DNA of 64,000 nt. Origin: Ministeria vibrans ATCC 50519. Its lineage: Eukaryota; Opisthokonta; Filasterea. The position numbers and the translations under genes are program-made. Of the stretch, positions 47,171 through 62,074 are shown piece after piece. The DNA is taken from the NCBI GenBank assembly GCA_943704425.1, contig CALSCP010000894.1:6506-70505 (forward strand), written 5' to 3'. Within the stretch, counting starts at the first letter, position 1, and every line of letters starts with the position of its first letter. The notes beneath the pieces are model-generated. The model did not search any database, was not told the DNA's origin, and saw only the letters and a list, made by a program, of their open reading frames with translations.

Positions 47171-50100
47171 ATGGTCAACCGGATTGCTGAAGCGTGTCGC
47201 CTACTCAATAGCTCGCGACAGGCTGAGCGCAAGGTGTGTGTGTGAGTGTGTGTGTGTGTGAGAGAGAGACGACAAAACACGTTTCGCTCTCGAACGCGCT
47301 ATTGCGACCATCCGCGAGTGCAGAGCATGGCAAGCGGGGTGCAGCCATTGAGATCGCCCTCCTCTAGGACGCTCCCGTTCCTCCCCATCCACTTGTGTGT
47401 TTTCGCTCTTGTGTGTTTTGTGTTTTCGCGCCGTTTTATCGCGTTGGATTCAACTGAGCTTCTCCTCTCCGTTCCTCCCGCTATTTCCGCTTCGTAGAAG
47501 GGCTACAAGGAACTGGGAGACGCTCTTAAGTCCGAGGCTGATCGGTGCACGCTCTTCGAAAACACTCTGGAGCTGCTCAGCGAGAGTCGCGTCCGAAACA
47601 CGCCGCGCGTCTCCTGGATCACCGTGGTCGACGCCACGATCAGGTACGATGCAGATGCGCACAACAAGATCCTCTCCGCCAAAGATGCGCTGGGAGCACG
47701 CAAGGTTCGCTGACAACTCCCCAATTTGAAGTGTCGTCCTGTCTTGTTTATGCGTCTGTCTCTCTTCTCTTTGCTGCTGTAGACGGCCGCCGAAGCCGGC
47801 AAACTCTTGATGGACGCGCTGGACAGGCTTATGAAGGCGGATCCGGTGGGTGTGCGCCTTCTGTGTGCGCGCTTTGGGCGAAGCGATTCGCGGTCGCTTC
47901 TGGTCGATGTTCTCGTGCATATCAGCGAAATGCTTCGCACACCAACTCTGCACCAATCTTGTGTGGGCAGCTACTGCGACATTATTAAGTTGTTTATGAC
48001 GAATCGCGTGTGTGCATCTCAAAACCTACTGACAGATGCGGAGCCGACACGCGCTGGCAAGACAAAGCCTGCGCCTCTCACAGTTACGTCGCTCACCCTC
48101 GACTTGACGCTTAGTCTTCAGAAGAGATTTTGCCATATTCAGAAGTCAGAAATGTCATCAGTATCGTCTATGCCCGACGATGGTGTCTTTGTATTGCCGC
48201 GCATTGCGTCTGCCCTGCTTGCGCTTGTCCTCTCCGACAGCGTCAACCTCGAGCCTCTCACCGTCGACCTGCTCGACTTTGTGTGTGGGGCACTTGAAAC
48301 GCGTAGTTCGACACAGTGTCGCGGGGCACTTGAAACGCCTAGTTTGACACAGTGTCGCGGGTACCTCGTCCAAGTTGCGGCGCATCTTGTACGCACCGCA
48401 GGTCTCGCGCATGTGTCATCGCTCGTATCTTTTGTCCGCGACATTCTCCCGCATCTGTTGCACATCTTGTCGCAACGCAAACCCGCTGGACACACTGAGG
48501 CTGTTCAGTTGCTGCGCGCTCTCATGGCCCTTGACTGGCCCCACGACAACGCACCGCTCTTTAGTGTTCCTCAGCTCGTGAGCCTTCGCGACGTCCTCTT
48601 CAAGTACATCGCCGGTGCCAAGGCGCAAAATTTACCCGGCGACGCCAACTACGCCAACGACAACCTCAAAGCCACCGTGTTCCAGTACCCTCGCTTTGTG
48701 TTTGCCGATCTCACCGCTCATGTCATTCAACGTCTTGCCGTGCACGAGCAGCAGCAATGTCTGCCCCAACGGGATGCAGACATGGACATGGGTGGCACCG
48801 ACGAGACGGGCGACCTGGGTGGTTCCGCGTTTCAGAGGGCGCGCACTGCCTCTCCCGCATCCACCTGGTCGTCTCTCTTGGGCGGTATCAATTCGGAAAA
48901 TGACGCACCGCTCGTACTCTGGCTGCAGACTGCGATCGCCTACCTCGATCATCGTGTGGTGCGGGTGTCTTCCTTCGCTCACACAATCGCGCATCTCCAT
49001 TTGAAGCTACTCGAGGAGCTCAAAGCGCGTCTTGAGCGCACTCTCAACGCCGACGTCTCCGCTTGGCTCTTGCGTGCTCTCACGGCGTTTGCATCGTCTG
49101 GCGCCGCTTCAGGTGTCGCGAACAGTCCTCATGCTAGCGCTTTTGCGCTGCTGTGGCGCCAAGTGTGGCGAGCGGTTGTGTCTCGCTTGCGTATCACTCC
49201 GGCCAACTCACAAAGCGTTCCCTTCTCGTGTGACCTTCTCAGACGTCTTCTTGATGAGCGCCGTGTCGATCGAGATGCGGCTGCCGACTGGCTTCGACGA
49301 CCCGATGATTTTGTCAATCTCGTGCACGTCTTTTCCAACGGACGGGGCGGTCGTGTTGCGCCTGTTCTCTTGCTTTTGCGCTCCCTTTTGCAACATCAAC
49401 TCATCGGAACTCCCAACGACCTTGTGAGTGGTGCCGGTGGGGACCATCACCACTCGTGGCGTCGAGATCTGCTGGAGAAGCTTCTCGAGAGCGACGCGAC
49501 CCTCTACTTGGACAATCGCCTGTCGTATGCCTTTGAGCCCACCTCGTCGTGGCTATGTGCCGAGACCCTCATGGCGCTAGCCTATCGTGGCGCCACCATT
49601 GCCACTGTGCCCATGCTACGCATTCCCGATACGCAGCCGGAGCCACTGCAACGCGACTGGCGCCCGTCCGAGCGTCAAATTGAACATGATCTGCGTGAAC
49701 TGTCGGCGCGCGCTCGCCTCGTGGTCTTTGACGAGCCAGTCGACTGTGTCAGGCGTGTTCCCGATGCCAGAGCTGCATTTGGGTCCTCCTCGGTCGCGGC
49801 GCCCTCGTCTCAGTCGACGGACCATTCTTCCTTTGCTACCCCCTTTGTGCACGAATTTATCGTGACTTCCTCCGAGGGTGTCACCCGCTGTGCCGTTGTA
49901 ACCCCACTTGATCAGCGTCTCTTTTCGCGCCTCAGCACCCTCAGTGAGATGCTTCGACGACAGCTTGAGTCAGAGAATGACATTGACGGTGGGCCCGCAA
50001 ACGACTTGCCCAGCCTGGATTTAGTCCGCCAAGCGGTCTTTCTTGTGGCCGTCACATTTAAGACGCTCTTTTTGCACTCTCGTTTGCGCGTGCGTCAATC

Positions 50101-53100
50101 TCACGCGACGCTTCGCCGCAGCGCATTCCTCAACGCCGCTCAGTTGTTGCGTACGCTGGCTCGTCATTTATCGACAGGAAATGAGGCGAATCCCGCCTAT
50201 CGCGTCCTTGTTGAGTGTCTTACGGACGTGGCACTGCTTCAGCACGAGCCTCACTCACTCGCATCGTGGCATTCACTGATGTATGCACGCCTCCGCTTTG
50301 ACGCCAACGAAGTCTATCAGGAGTTTTTGCGTGAAGTCGCTCGGTGCGGCTACGAGACGGACGACGACGAGGAGGAGGAGGAGGAGGAGGAGGGGGAGGA
50401 GGGCACTCGAGCGGATGCGACCCCAAAGCTCACCGTGCTGAGCATGTTTGTGAAGATTCTGAAACGTTTCAGGGCGGTCGCTCGCTCCGAGTGGACGCAT
50501 CTGACCGCTCGTGGGGACTCCCTCAAGTTGCAAGTCTCCTTCTGGTTTGGTGGCAGTGCCGAGCAGGTGAGTGGTCGAGACTCGCCAGTGCGGTATCTCG
50601 CGAGTGACAGCTTTGAGGAAGACGCGTATGTGGGCGACAGTTCGATGGGCGCTGGTGGCAGTGGTGGCGGTGGTGGTGGTGGAGGAGGAGGCAACCACAC
50701 AAGTGACAGCATGGGAGTCGCTGCGGGGAATGGCACTGCTCGCGTGGGTCGTGGGGTTCGAGGTGGTGGTGGTGATGGTGTGCACAATGAAAGCGGTGTG
50801 GACGGTCGCGACTTTGATGACGCTCAGCTCGCGCAAGTGATGCCCCTGTCTACACCAGTCACAATATTTCTGCGCAAGTTGCGACTCTTACACGCGTGGT
50901 ATGGCGTCACGGACGAGGTGGGCGACACGAAAAAGCTTCGTACGAGCATCGAAGATCTCATGTTGCTGGTGTGTCATCACCGGGAGGCGTCAGAGCCCCA
51001 GCTGCTGTTTGAAGTGGCCGCCATGATCTCGCGCTGGCCCAACGCTTGTGATTTTGTGCTTGCCCGATTCAAGGCGACCGCCAAATACAAGCGATGCGGT
51101 GTCGGTCGCTCTCTTGGCTTTCGCATGTCCGTCATGCGTCTGCTAGCGCTTACTGCGCTTTCGCTGGACGAAATGAGTGGTAATCAGTGCACCTTGCTGG
51201 AGGAGGTCCCCGAGCGTGACCGGTTGTTTGACGACAGCTCGTTTGCGAGCCTTCAAATCTTTAAAGCCCTTCAGCGTGGCCTCGCCCCTTCTTGTCACTG
51301 GAAGGTTCAGCTGGAGGCGCTGTCGGCGTGCAGTCGACTCCTTGTTGCCTATCCGCCCGCACAGGCGCAGCTTCTTGGTGCGACCGACGTGATTTTTGAC
51401 TTTATGCACTCCACCTCGTTTGTTGTGCGTTTCACGGCTGTCTCCCATGGCCTTCCGACCCTGTTGGCTCTGGCCCACGAGAATGCGTCTACTCACCACA
51501 CACTCGCCCGGCTTGACGTGCTCTTTTACTTTCTCTGCGATGTCCTCCAAAATGAGTTGCTCTTTGTGCGTCGTCTGGACGGCCACATTGGCGACAACAG
51601 TGACGATGAAATTGACGACGAGGACGACGTCGATGATGACGGCCAGGATGATGTTGACAGTGATGACAACGACGGAGACGACGATGGCAATCAAGCAGAG
51701 GCGATGGACACATTGATGAACGACAATCGACATCTCTTTGACTACAAGTTTCGCAGTGGCAAGCGCAAAGGTTGTCGTCGGCGTCGGCGGCATAGTCGTC
51801 ACCTCACAACTACTTTTGCGTCGCACGCTTTTGCTCTCCGTGCGCTAGCCGAGTTTTTCAGTGCTACAGTGCACACGGGTGGGTTTCGTGGTGACGATGT
51901 GCTTTTTTTGATGTGTCGTGAGGCGCACGACTCCCCCAGTGAAGCATCGTTGTGCAGTGCGCCGACCTCTTCTCTCGGCCATGTCTCGGCTGCGCTTGAT
52001 TGGCTCGCATTGCGTGCTGGCTACTTGAATGGCGTTGATTTGGTGGTGCACAGTTTGCCGGCGCTGATGGAGCGGTGGTACACGAACACGGGTGGGATTG
52101 GTGAAGTCGAATTTCCTGCGTCGCTCGCGGGCTGCACGACTCCCGAGACGTTTGTCCAAGCACACTGCGCCGCGTTGATCACACCCATTGTGATGCGTTG
52201 CGACTGTGATCTGCTCGACAGAGTGACGCTGGCGTGCGAATTCGACTCGGTTGGGACTTTGTTGCAAGAGCACTTTGGAGTGCTTGTGGCTGCGTGGATA
52301 CCGTTTCATCAGAGTGACAACGCTGTAGCCAATCGAGTGTTTGAGAAGCTTTTCATTGGGTGTATTGGCAAGCATAACTATGGTGGGCTCTTTGCTACAC
52401 ACATCGAGGAGATTGTGGCACGTGTGGTGTACGGTTGTATGCCGGGTCACGAAGAAGTGCGTAAGCTGGTGATGGCACCGCGGTGGACCAAGGCACCGCA
52501 GCAGCATGATAAGCGCGGTGGTTGTTTTGTGCGCGAACCCGACTACCGAGTGGCGAGTACACGGGAAAATCTGAAACGAGCGTTGGAGAAATGTAATGGG
52601 CTTACCGAAAAGGCTACACTGCTGCTCAAAGTGCAACAGTGTGCTCGCGATGCGCGGCGCTCCAATGATCGTATGCGTGCGTTGCAGGCGTACCGTGACT
52701 GTGTGCAGCGGATACAAAGACCCATGTCATTGTTTGTCATGAGCGATGTACTTGCGACCGCTGTGCGATTTATGGACGATCTCTGGCTGTATGAGGCTGT
52801 CTTGGATCTGCTCGAGGCGGGCTGTGATGCGTTTGTGGCGTGTCACGACGCCTTGCTCAAGCCCGAACTCATTCACCAGTGGTCCACCCTTATTGCGCTT
52901 CTCCGCGCCTACGAGCCGCCCAGTCGTGTTTTGGCTGCGATACGCATCTTTCAACAATCTCACAGTAGCGGCAGTGGCGCAAGTGACGCGCATTCCGAGT
53001 TGTTGTGCAATGCATTGGTGACTGCCTACAATCGCGATGTGGTGAACAGCGACAAAGACCTCCACGACCGACTTTTGGTGGCGTTTTATGCGGTGCTCCA

Positions 53101-56100
53101 GCACGGCGGCACCGCCTGGCTGCTTTGGCGTCGACTGAGCGGTGTTGATGTGGACGTGGACGTGCGCAGGCGCTGTGCTGAACGTGCTCATAGGACATTG
53201 GCCACGAAAGTTACCGAGCTTGTGGACACCTTTGACATGAGTTTTGACAGTCATGTGGTGTCGGTGCTCAATTCGGATTACCTTGCGAAGCTAGAGTCGG
53301 TGTGGACCGACCTGTCGCCCAAGAGCAAGCGGCCAACGCAGCTGCGTGTGGCCGCTCTCAATGCACTGCACGAGTCGCTCATGAATCCGAGCGAAGGTGA
53401 TGCGTTCAAGCTCAGTGACGACGAAGAGCACGAGGACACGGACGACGATGATGACGATGGGGAGGGGGGTGGTGAAGGGAGTGACGCGAAAAAGAAGAGG
53501 AAGAATCGAGCATCGGCGCTGGTGCGTCTCTTGTTGGATGTGGCAACGAGTCATGCAGATGTGCGTGTGCGCTCTGCTGCTGGTGAATGCCTCGGTCACA
53601 TTGGGGTGCGAACAGTGGCACTCGGAGGTGATGAAGTTCTGGATGACAAAGAGTCGCTCACGGCGCCCATTGCTACCGTGCCCAAGGTGTATCAGGTGGC
53701 CCTGGACAACAGCATGAAGCAACGCAACCTGCGGCTTATCGAGGCACTCGACAGCTATGCATTTGATCGGGACATTCGCCTTGTTGAGCCGACACTGGTG
53801 TGTCTTGCGGCGGTACAGTCACACGAACATTGGCAGGCGGTGATGAAAATCAAGAGTCCCCTCGTGACTCTGTGGCGTCGACGCTATCAGTGGATGATGA
53901 AAAATAACGGGGGAGAAGTCTCTCCGCTTGAGCTTGACGGCCGCAGAGCTTTTACGAGCCACGACTGTCTCAATCCCAGTCTGTGGACCACAACAACGGC
54001 AGCGACAGGCACAAGCGACGGCGACGAGACGGCGGTGTACGCCCAGTGGGTCTGCCGCTTAGCGTGCAGCATGATCTGGGGACAATGTCGTGTGGGCGAT
54101 CGTGTGCTGTTGCGCCTGTTGGGTCCGTTGTGTCGCGAGAGCGCTCCATTTGCACGCACTGTGCTTCCTTGGCTGGTACACGAGCTCCTGATGAACGCTG
54201 TGGACACTGACGAGAAGCCGCTGTGCGCACATGAAGTGCGCCAAAAGTTGACTATTTGCGTGCAGGCGCTGCTGTCCGCCGATGGTGTGCATTCAGAAAT
54301 GGTTGCGACCGCCATTGACGTAATTTTGTATCTACGCACCCAACGCCGTCCTGCCTTGGGCGACAACCACAACTCCGTTGTTGGTGGCAGCTATGGCAAG
54401 AAGAAGCGAGCGGCCGCGACGGGTACGTCGTCGTCGTCGTTTGTGGATGAGACTGGATTCTACAGCATGTCGGGCTTTGATGACAACTTCTGGCTGGGCC
54501 TGGAGAAGAGTCTGGGCCGTGTGGCACGCAGTGCACACGAGACGTGCCGACGACACCACACGGCACTGATGTTGGCGGAGCTTGCGTGGTACGAGCGATT
54601 TGAGGACGCGCCCACGTCGAGTGCTGTTGCGTCCGACGAGGAGATGCTCGAGCGTCGTGAGCAACTTGAGTTGTTCTTGAGCATTTCGCAAAACTTGAGC
54701 GATCCGGATTTCTTCTATGGAGTCAATTTGGGCGATGACACACGCACGCTGTTGAACACGTATGAGCACGAGCGAAAGTGGCGATCCTCTGTGGGACTGT
54801 ACGACATGCAGTGGCGCGTGGACCGGTCGCAGTCGTCGATGGACCGTGGTGTGGCCAACATGACTGGTCTGGCGCGTTCGCTGCACCAACTGAGCCACTA
54901 TGGGCTGCTCGACATGCTCTTGAGTCAGACGTCGTTGGCCGAGTCGTCGTCGTCGTCGGCGGCACTGCATGCCCTACAAGCAGAGACGTCGTGGCGTCAG
55001 ACGATGTGGGAGCCACTGGAGACGGTGGACGGTTCGTTGGTGCACGACGAGACGACTTTGGGTGGTGGTGGACGACATTTGCTGTCGAACGTTGTATCCT
55101 TTCATGAGTCACTTCGACTGGGCTTGGCCTCACTGCGCACACACAATTACGGTGTGTTCCGGGACGTGGTGGATCGAGCGCGGCTGTCGGTGGTGAGCGA
55201 GCTTGTTGCGTGCGAGCGTCAGTCGTCCAAGGCCACATGTGTGCTGTTGGGTCGGCTGCAGTGTTTGGTGGAGCTTGACGAAATGTGGGTGTATCGTGAG
55301 CAAAGTTTGGCTGCCCCAGGGGGAGGAGAAGGGGGAGGAGAAAGTGGTGGGGGTGATATGGCGTCGCTCATGGCGTTGGTGGGGCGCTGGGAGGCACGTC
55401 TGAGAGGATTGGATGCAGCGGGAGCCGACGATGCGACACTTTTTGATGTGTTCGATGTGATTTATTCGTTGCGCACGTGCATGCTTCACGGTCTTGGTAA
55501 GGAGGGTATCAACGTGTTGCAGACACAGCTGTTGCTCTTTGCGCAGTCAGCGCGTGGCGCGGGTCGATACCATTTGGCGAGCAATTGTTTGGGGCGTCTT
55601 AAGGCGACGCTTGGCGCAGACTATGAGAAGCGCTACGGGGCGTGTGTATGGGCGCTCAAGCTTGAAGAGGCGCATCTTTTGTGGGATCAAGGGGAACGGG
55701 CTTTTGCCAAGCGCTCGCTCAAGGCTTACTTGCAACTGTACGATCTTGGAAAAGGGTGTACTGAAGGCGATGGAGGAGGAGGAAGACGAGGAGGAGGTGA
55801 GCGACGCGGGCGCACACGCGGACGGGCTGATGATGATGATGGGTGGATTGGAGGTGGAGGCGGAGGTGGAGGTGGGGGGCCTCGTCAGCTGTCATTGTTT
55901 CAGAGCAGTTTTGATTCTGAGCTGGAGTCGAGTGCGTTTGGTGTTGGTATTGGAGGAGGAGGAGGAGGAGGAGGAGGAGGGTATCTTCGACGAGGGCAGT
56001 CGACTGCTGGTGGTACAACTGGTGAACTGGCTGTGCCCATGACAGGATCATTTGGGGACTTTAGTGTTGACGGTGAGGATGCGGTCGTGCCCAGGCGGTC

Positions 56101-58691
56101 AGGTCTGACACGACGTGCGACGGATCCGTTTATTGCGTGGGCAAAGGGACTGCGTCTGTGTGCCGAGTGGTCTGCGGAGCTTCGCGATGAGTCGCCACAT
56201 GTGATTATGTCACAATTGGAGCGTGCGGCGCGAGCGGTGCAGGAGGATGCGGAAGAGGATGGCGACGAGGAAGGTGACGATGGAGGGGAAGGTGATGGAA
56301 AACGAGCGCTTGCGAGTGCTGCGTACCTGGCACTTGCGCGCTACACAGACCGTCACTTTCAGCAGCTGATTGAACTTGACCAGAGCGAACAGGACACGGA
56401 GTTACGCGACCGACTGCAAGCGGAGCAGCGTGAGATTGAGGTGATGAGGAAGCAGAAGGGAATGGATGCGACGCGATCGACTGAGCTGCGGAGCCGTTCG
56501 AAAGATCTTGCTAATCAGATTGATGGGATGAATGAGCAGAGCAAGCGGGTGCGAGCGGATCGTGAGCGGTTCCTTAAGGAAGCACTGAAGAGTTACATTA
56601 ATGTGTTGCGACTGAGTCGTCGTGGTACAAGTGTGAGTGGCTCTGGTGAAGGCGACAGTCCCATGCTCGCCATGTTGCGACTGTGTTCGCTGTGGCTTGA
56701 ACATGGCGAGACGCATCCCGGAGCTTTGTCGGCAGTTAAGGAGCGTTTAGGCACGCTGCCTACGCATCACTTTTTGCCTCTGATTCATCAGTTGACGGCG
56801 CGAATGGGATCAGCCACGACGTGCTTTCAAAAGACGGTGCAAGCGCTTGTACAGCGGGCCGCCGAAGACCATCCACACCATGTGCTGTTTAACCTGATGG
56901 CGTTGGCGGACGCCGAGAAGGAGATGGAGCAGCGTAAGCCGGAGTCGAGGAAGCTGATGTCGAGCAGTGCATTGTCGAGCAGTGGTGTTGGTGCGCGAGC
57001 GGGCAGTGTGGGGCAGGGTACGAGCCAAGACAGTGGGTCGGGGGGTGTGGGGGCGAGTTGCAAGAGTGAGGCGAGTGCGGTGGCAGCAGAGATGATTGCC
57101 AAGGTGGGAGCGGGGCCGCTGGCCGAGCTGGTAGCGCAGCAGCAGGCACTGGCGGACGCGTACTTTTGGCTGGCGTACCGCTCGAAGCCCAGCCAGGAGT
57201 ATCCGACGACCACACCCATTCCCATGAAGGCCAGCGATCCTATCATGTCACTGCGCGGCCTCAAATTGGTACCGGTGCCCACCAGTCACATTCCTGTGGA
57301 CCCACAGTGTCGCTACACGAGTCTCGACACGGTGGTCTCCTTCAAACCGACTTTCTGGATTCCAGGTGGAATCAATGCGCCCAAAGTGGTGGAGTGCATC
57401 GGCTCGAGTGGGCGGGTGTACCAGCAGCTTGTCAAGGGGAAGGATGACATGCGCCAAGATGCAGTCATGCAGCAGGTAAATAATACGCTTTTGATTTGCT
57501 ATTGTAATATTTTGCCTCGCTTTCTTTTACTTGTCCCTCACTTTTAATGTTTGATCTGCAGGTAGAATCCCTCTTGCTTTTTTCTTCCATTAATGTTTTT
57601 CTTCTTTTTTTGGTTGTTTTTTCTTCTAGGTATTCGGTTTGGTGAACACACTGCTGGAGCAGGATGCGGGCACGCGACGACGTGGGCTGCACGTGCGACG
57701 GTACCGCGTGGTGCCGTTGACGCGCCGCAGTGGGCTGCTTGAGTGGGTGACCAACACGAAGACACTTGGTGACTACCTAGTGGGCAAGACGGTTCGTGGT
57801 GTGTGCTTGCAGATGGGGGCGCACAAGCGGTACCGCCCGCGCGACTGGGAGGCGACTGATTGTCGCAAGAAGATGAAGGACCTGCAAAAGAGCGATGATC
57901 GGGCTCAAATTGCGTGTTACCGGGACATAATGGAGCACTTTCGACCGGTGATGCGGCACTTTTTCTTTGAGATGTTTCCCGATCCAAGTGAGTGGTACCG
58001 TCGACGACTGGCGTACACGCGCAGTGTGGCAACGAGCTCGGCTGTGGGCTACATTGTGGGACTGGGCGATCGTCATGTGAATAACATTTTGATTGACATG
58101 CGCACGGCGGAACTGGTGCACATTGATTTGGGCATGGCCTTTGAGCAGGGCAAGCGCCTGCTCTACCCGGAGCTGGTGCCCTTCCGGCTGACACGGGACC
58201 TTGTGGACGGAATGGGAGTGACGGGTGTCGAAGGGGTGTTTCGCGGGTGCTTTGAACGGACGCTGCGGCGACTCCGGGAGGATCAGGACCCCCTTTTGAC
58301 CGTGTTGGATGTATTGCTACACGATCCTATGTACCAGTGGACTCTGACGGCCGACCAGGCGATGATTAAGCAGGCTGACGACGATGACAACGAGGGTGTT
58401 GAGGAGGTGGAACAGAAGCAAAAGCAAAAGCAGAAGCAGAAGCAGTCGTTGAAAGGATCTGGCGAGAGTCGTGCAAGCAGTGGAAAAGCGGCGAAGGGTG
58501 AGAAGCGTGAGGAGGAGGATCGGCGCAATCCACAGGCAATGCGCGTGTTGCAGCGACTGCGGCAGAAGTTGCATGGTGTGGAGAATGGCGTTGCACTCAG
58601 TGTGGAAGGCCAGACGGCGTACTTGGTCGAGGAGGCACGCAGTGTGAGCAATCTGGCCAAGATTTTCAATGGTTGGCAGGCATGGTTGTAA
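47171..58691 (+). CDS. ATM: ATM / Tel1 serine-threonine protein kinase
   Basis: Four exons, all phase 0: 47171-47233, 47498-47704, 47783-57475 and 57630-58691, giving about 3674 residues (human ATM 3056). The first exon was chosen because it encodes a TAN-like motif (LLNSSRQAERK) that continues into exon 2 (KGYKELGDAL). The long exon carries the HEAT-repeat solenoid and FAT region, with acidic, poly-Glu and poly-Gly inserts. The kinase domain has LVKGKDDMRQDAVMQQV (candidate ATP lysine about 3308), GLGDRHVNNIL (catalytic Asp about 3468), HIDLGMAFEQGK (Asp about 3487) and FRLTRDLVDGMGVTGVEGVF, which is specific to ATM among PI3K-like kinases. The FATC end reads ARSVSNLAKIFNGWQAWL. It acts in the nucleus as the DNA double-strand-break signalling kinase. 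The last intron splits the kinase domain after VMQQ. An in-frame 36-base duplication lies near the N terminus. Confidence 0.93.
48287..48358 (+). repeat. In-frame 36-base tandem duplication in ATM
   Basis: Two copies of a 36-base unit (48287-48322 and 48323-48358) encode GALETRSSTQCR and GALETPSLTQCR. Two base changes separate the copies. This adds one extra 12-residue unit to the N-terminal helical region. Confidence 0.9.
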
Positions 58692-58701
58692 AAGTATGCT
58701 A

Positions 58702-58880
58702 AGAGTTGTGTGTATTACAGTACAGCGAGAGACTTGTTGTGCAAGTGCGTTTGCCAAGTTGAAAATGAGTTAGAGTTGTGTGTATTACAGTACAGCGAGA
58801 GACTTGTTGTGCAAGTGCGTTCGCTAAGTTGAAAATGAGTTAGAGAGTACAGTGCGAGACTTGTTGTCCAAGTGCGCGTG
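58702..58880. repeat. 70-base tandem repeat after the ATM stop codon
   Basis: Units beginning AGAGTTGTGTGTATTACAG start at 58702 and 58772 and are nearly identical. A third, shortened and diverged copy follows at about 58832-58880. The repeat fills the gap between the convergent ATM and small minus-strand genes. Confidence 0.9.
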
Positions 58881-58885
58881 ATAGG

Positions 58886-59159
58886 TTAATGGTCACGCCT
58901 TGCTCTGGATTCTGCAAGTCGCTCATCAGCAGATGCTGGGCTGGAGTCGTCTTCTGCGCGTCTTTTGGTGGGTGGTCGCGGATCAGTGACCATAACAACA
59001 GTCTGAAAATGCAAAGGGACCTAATTGAGTGTTTTGCCGGCGCTTTTGGGGCTTCTTCCATACACGGTTGTCAATGTTGGTCAGGTTAGTGGCCATTCGG
59101 CGGGCCAGCTTGGTGAAGTCTGAAGCAGTGTGCGGCGCAGGAGAGTGAGGAGAGCTCAT
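58886..59159 (-). CDS. Small two-exon gene, function unknown
   Basis: Not obvious as a long open frame. On the minus strand, an ATG at 59159 opens MSSPHSPAPHTASDFTKLA..., and exon 59159-59064 (32 residues) joins across a 61-base intron (donor GTATGG, acceptor TTTTCAG) to exon 59002-58886 (38 residues and TAA), 70 residues in all. The join is in phase. Exon 1 looks like an amphipathic helix (DFTKLARRMATNLTNIDNR); exon 2 opens with a strand-like TVVMVTDPRPPTKRR and becomes acidic and then charged. The unspliced frame would stop after 58 residues. I do not recognise the family. Placement between a convergent ATM 3' end and divergent cyclin Y fits a separate gene, but support is only splice signals and open frame. 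Confidence 0.4.
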
Positions 59160-59442
59160 TTTGAAGATTGGACTGTTTCAGTTTGGCAATCAATTGACTG
59201 GTTGTCGACCTGTGTGATCCGCACCACTCACTTGCCGCTGACCAATAGACGTATTGAAAGAGAAGGAAAAGTCTGACACCTTGAGACACTTTCCGAGTGT
59301 GAAAGAAAGAAAGGAAACGAAGTTTTTTTTTTTTTGAAATGTTATTCATTCCATTTTCCAATTTTCAAAAGATCTGAGATTCCTCGAGGCGTGTGGGGGA
59401 CAACAGCGAGGGTGTGTACAGCAGGAGAACAAGAAGGGAGTC
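59160..59442. promoter_or_regulatory. Likely shared upstream region of the small gene and cyclin Y
   Basis: This 283-base spacer separates the proposed start of the small minus-strand gene from the cyclin Y start. It has a poly-T run near 59325-59334 and no recognised motif. If the small gene is real, this is a divergent promoter. Confidence 0.3.
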
Positions 59443-61913
<2,471 letters not shown>

Positions 61914-62074
61914 GTCTCTTTCTCTCTCTCACACACACAGACACACAACTCAATCTAATTGAACAGCTAATCTCTTTCTTAAAACAAGGATTATTATTCA
62001 CTCAATCTGATCTCTCTTTCTCTCTCTCTCTCTCTGTCTTGATTTTTTTCTCTCTGTCTCTCCGTGTGACACAA

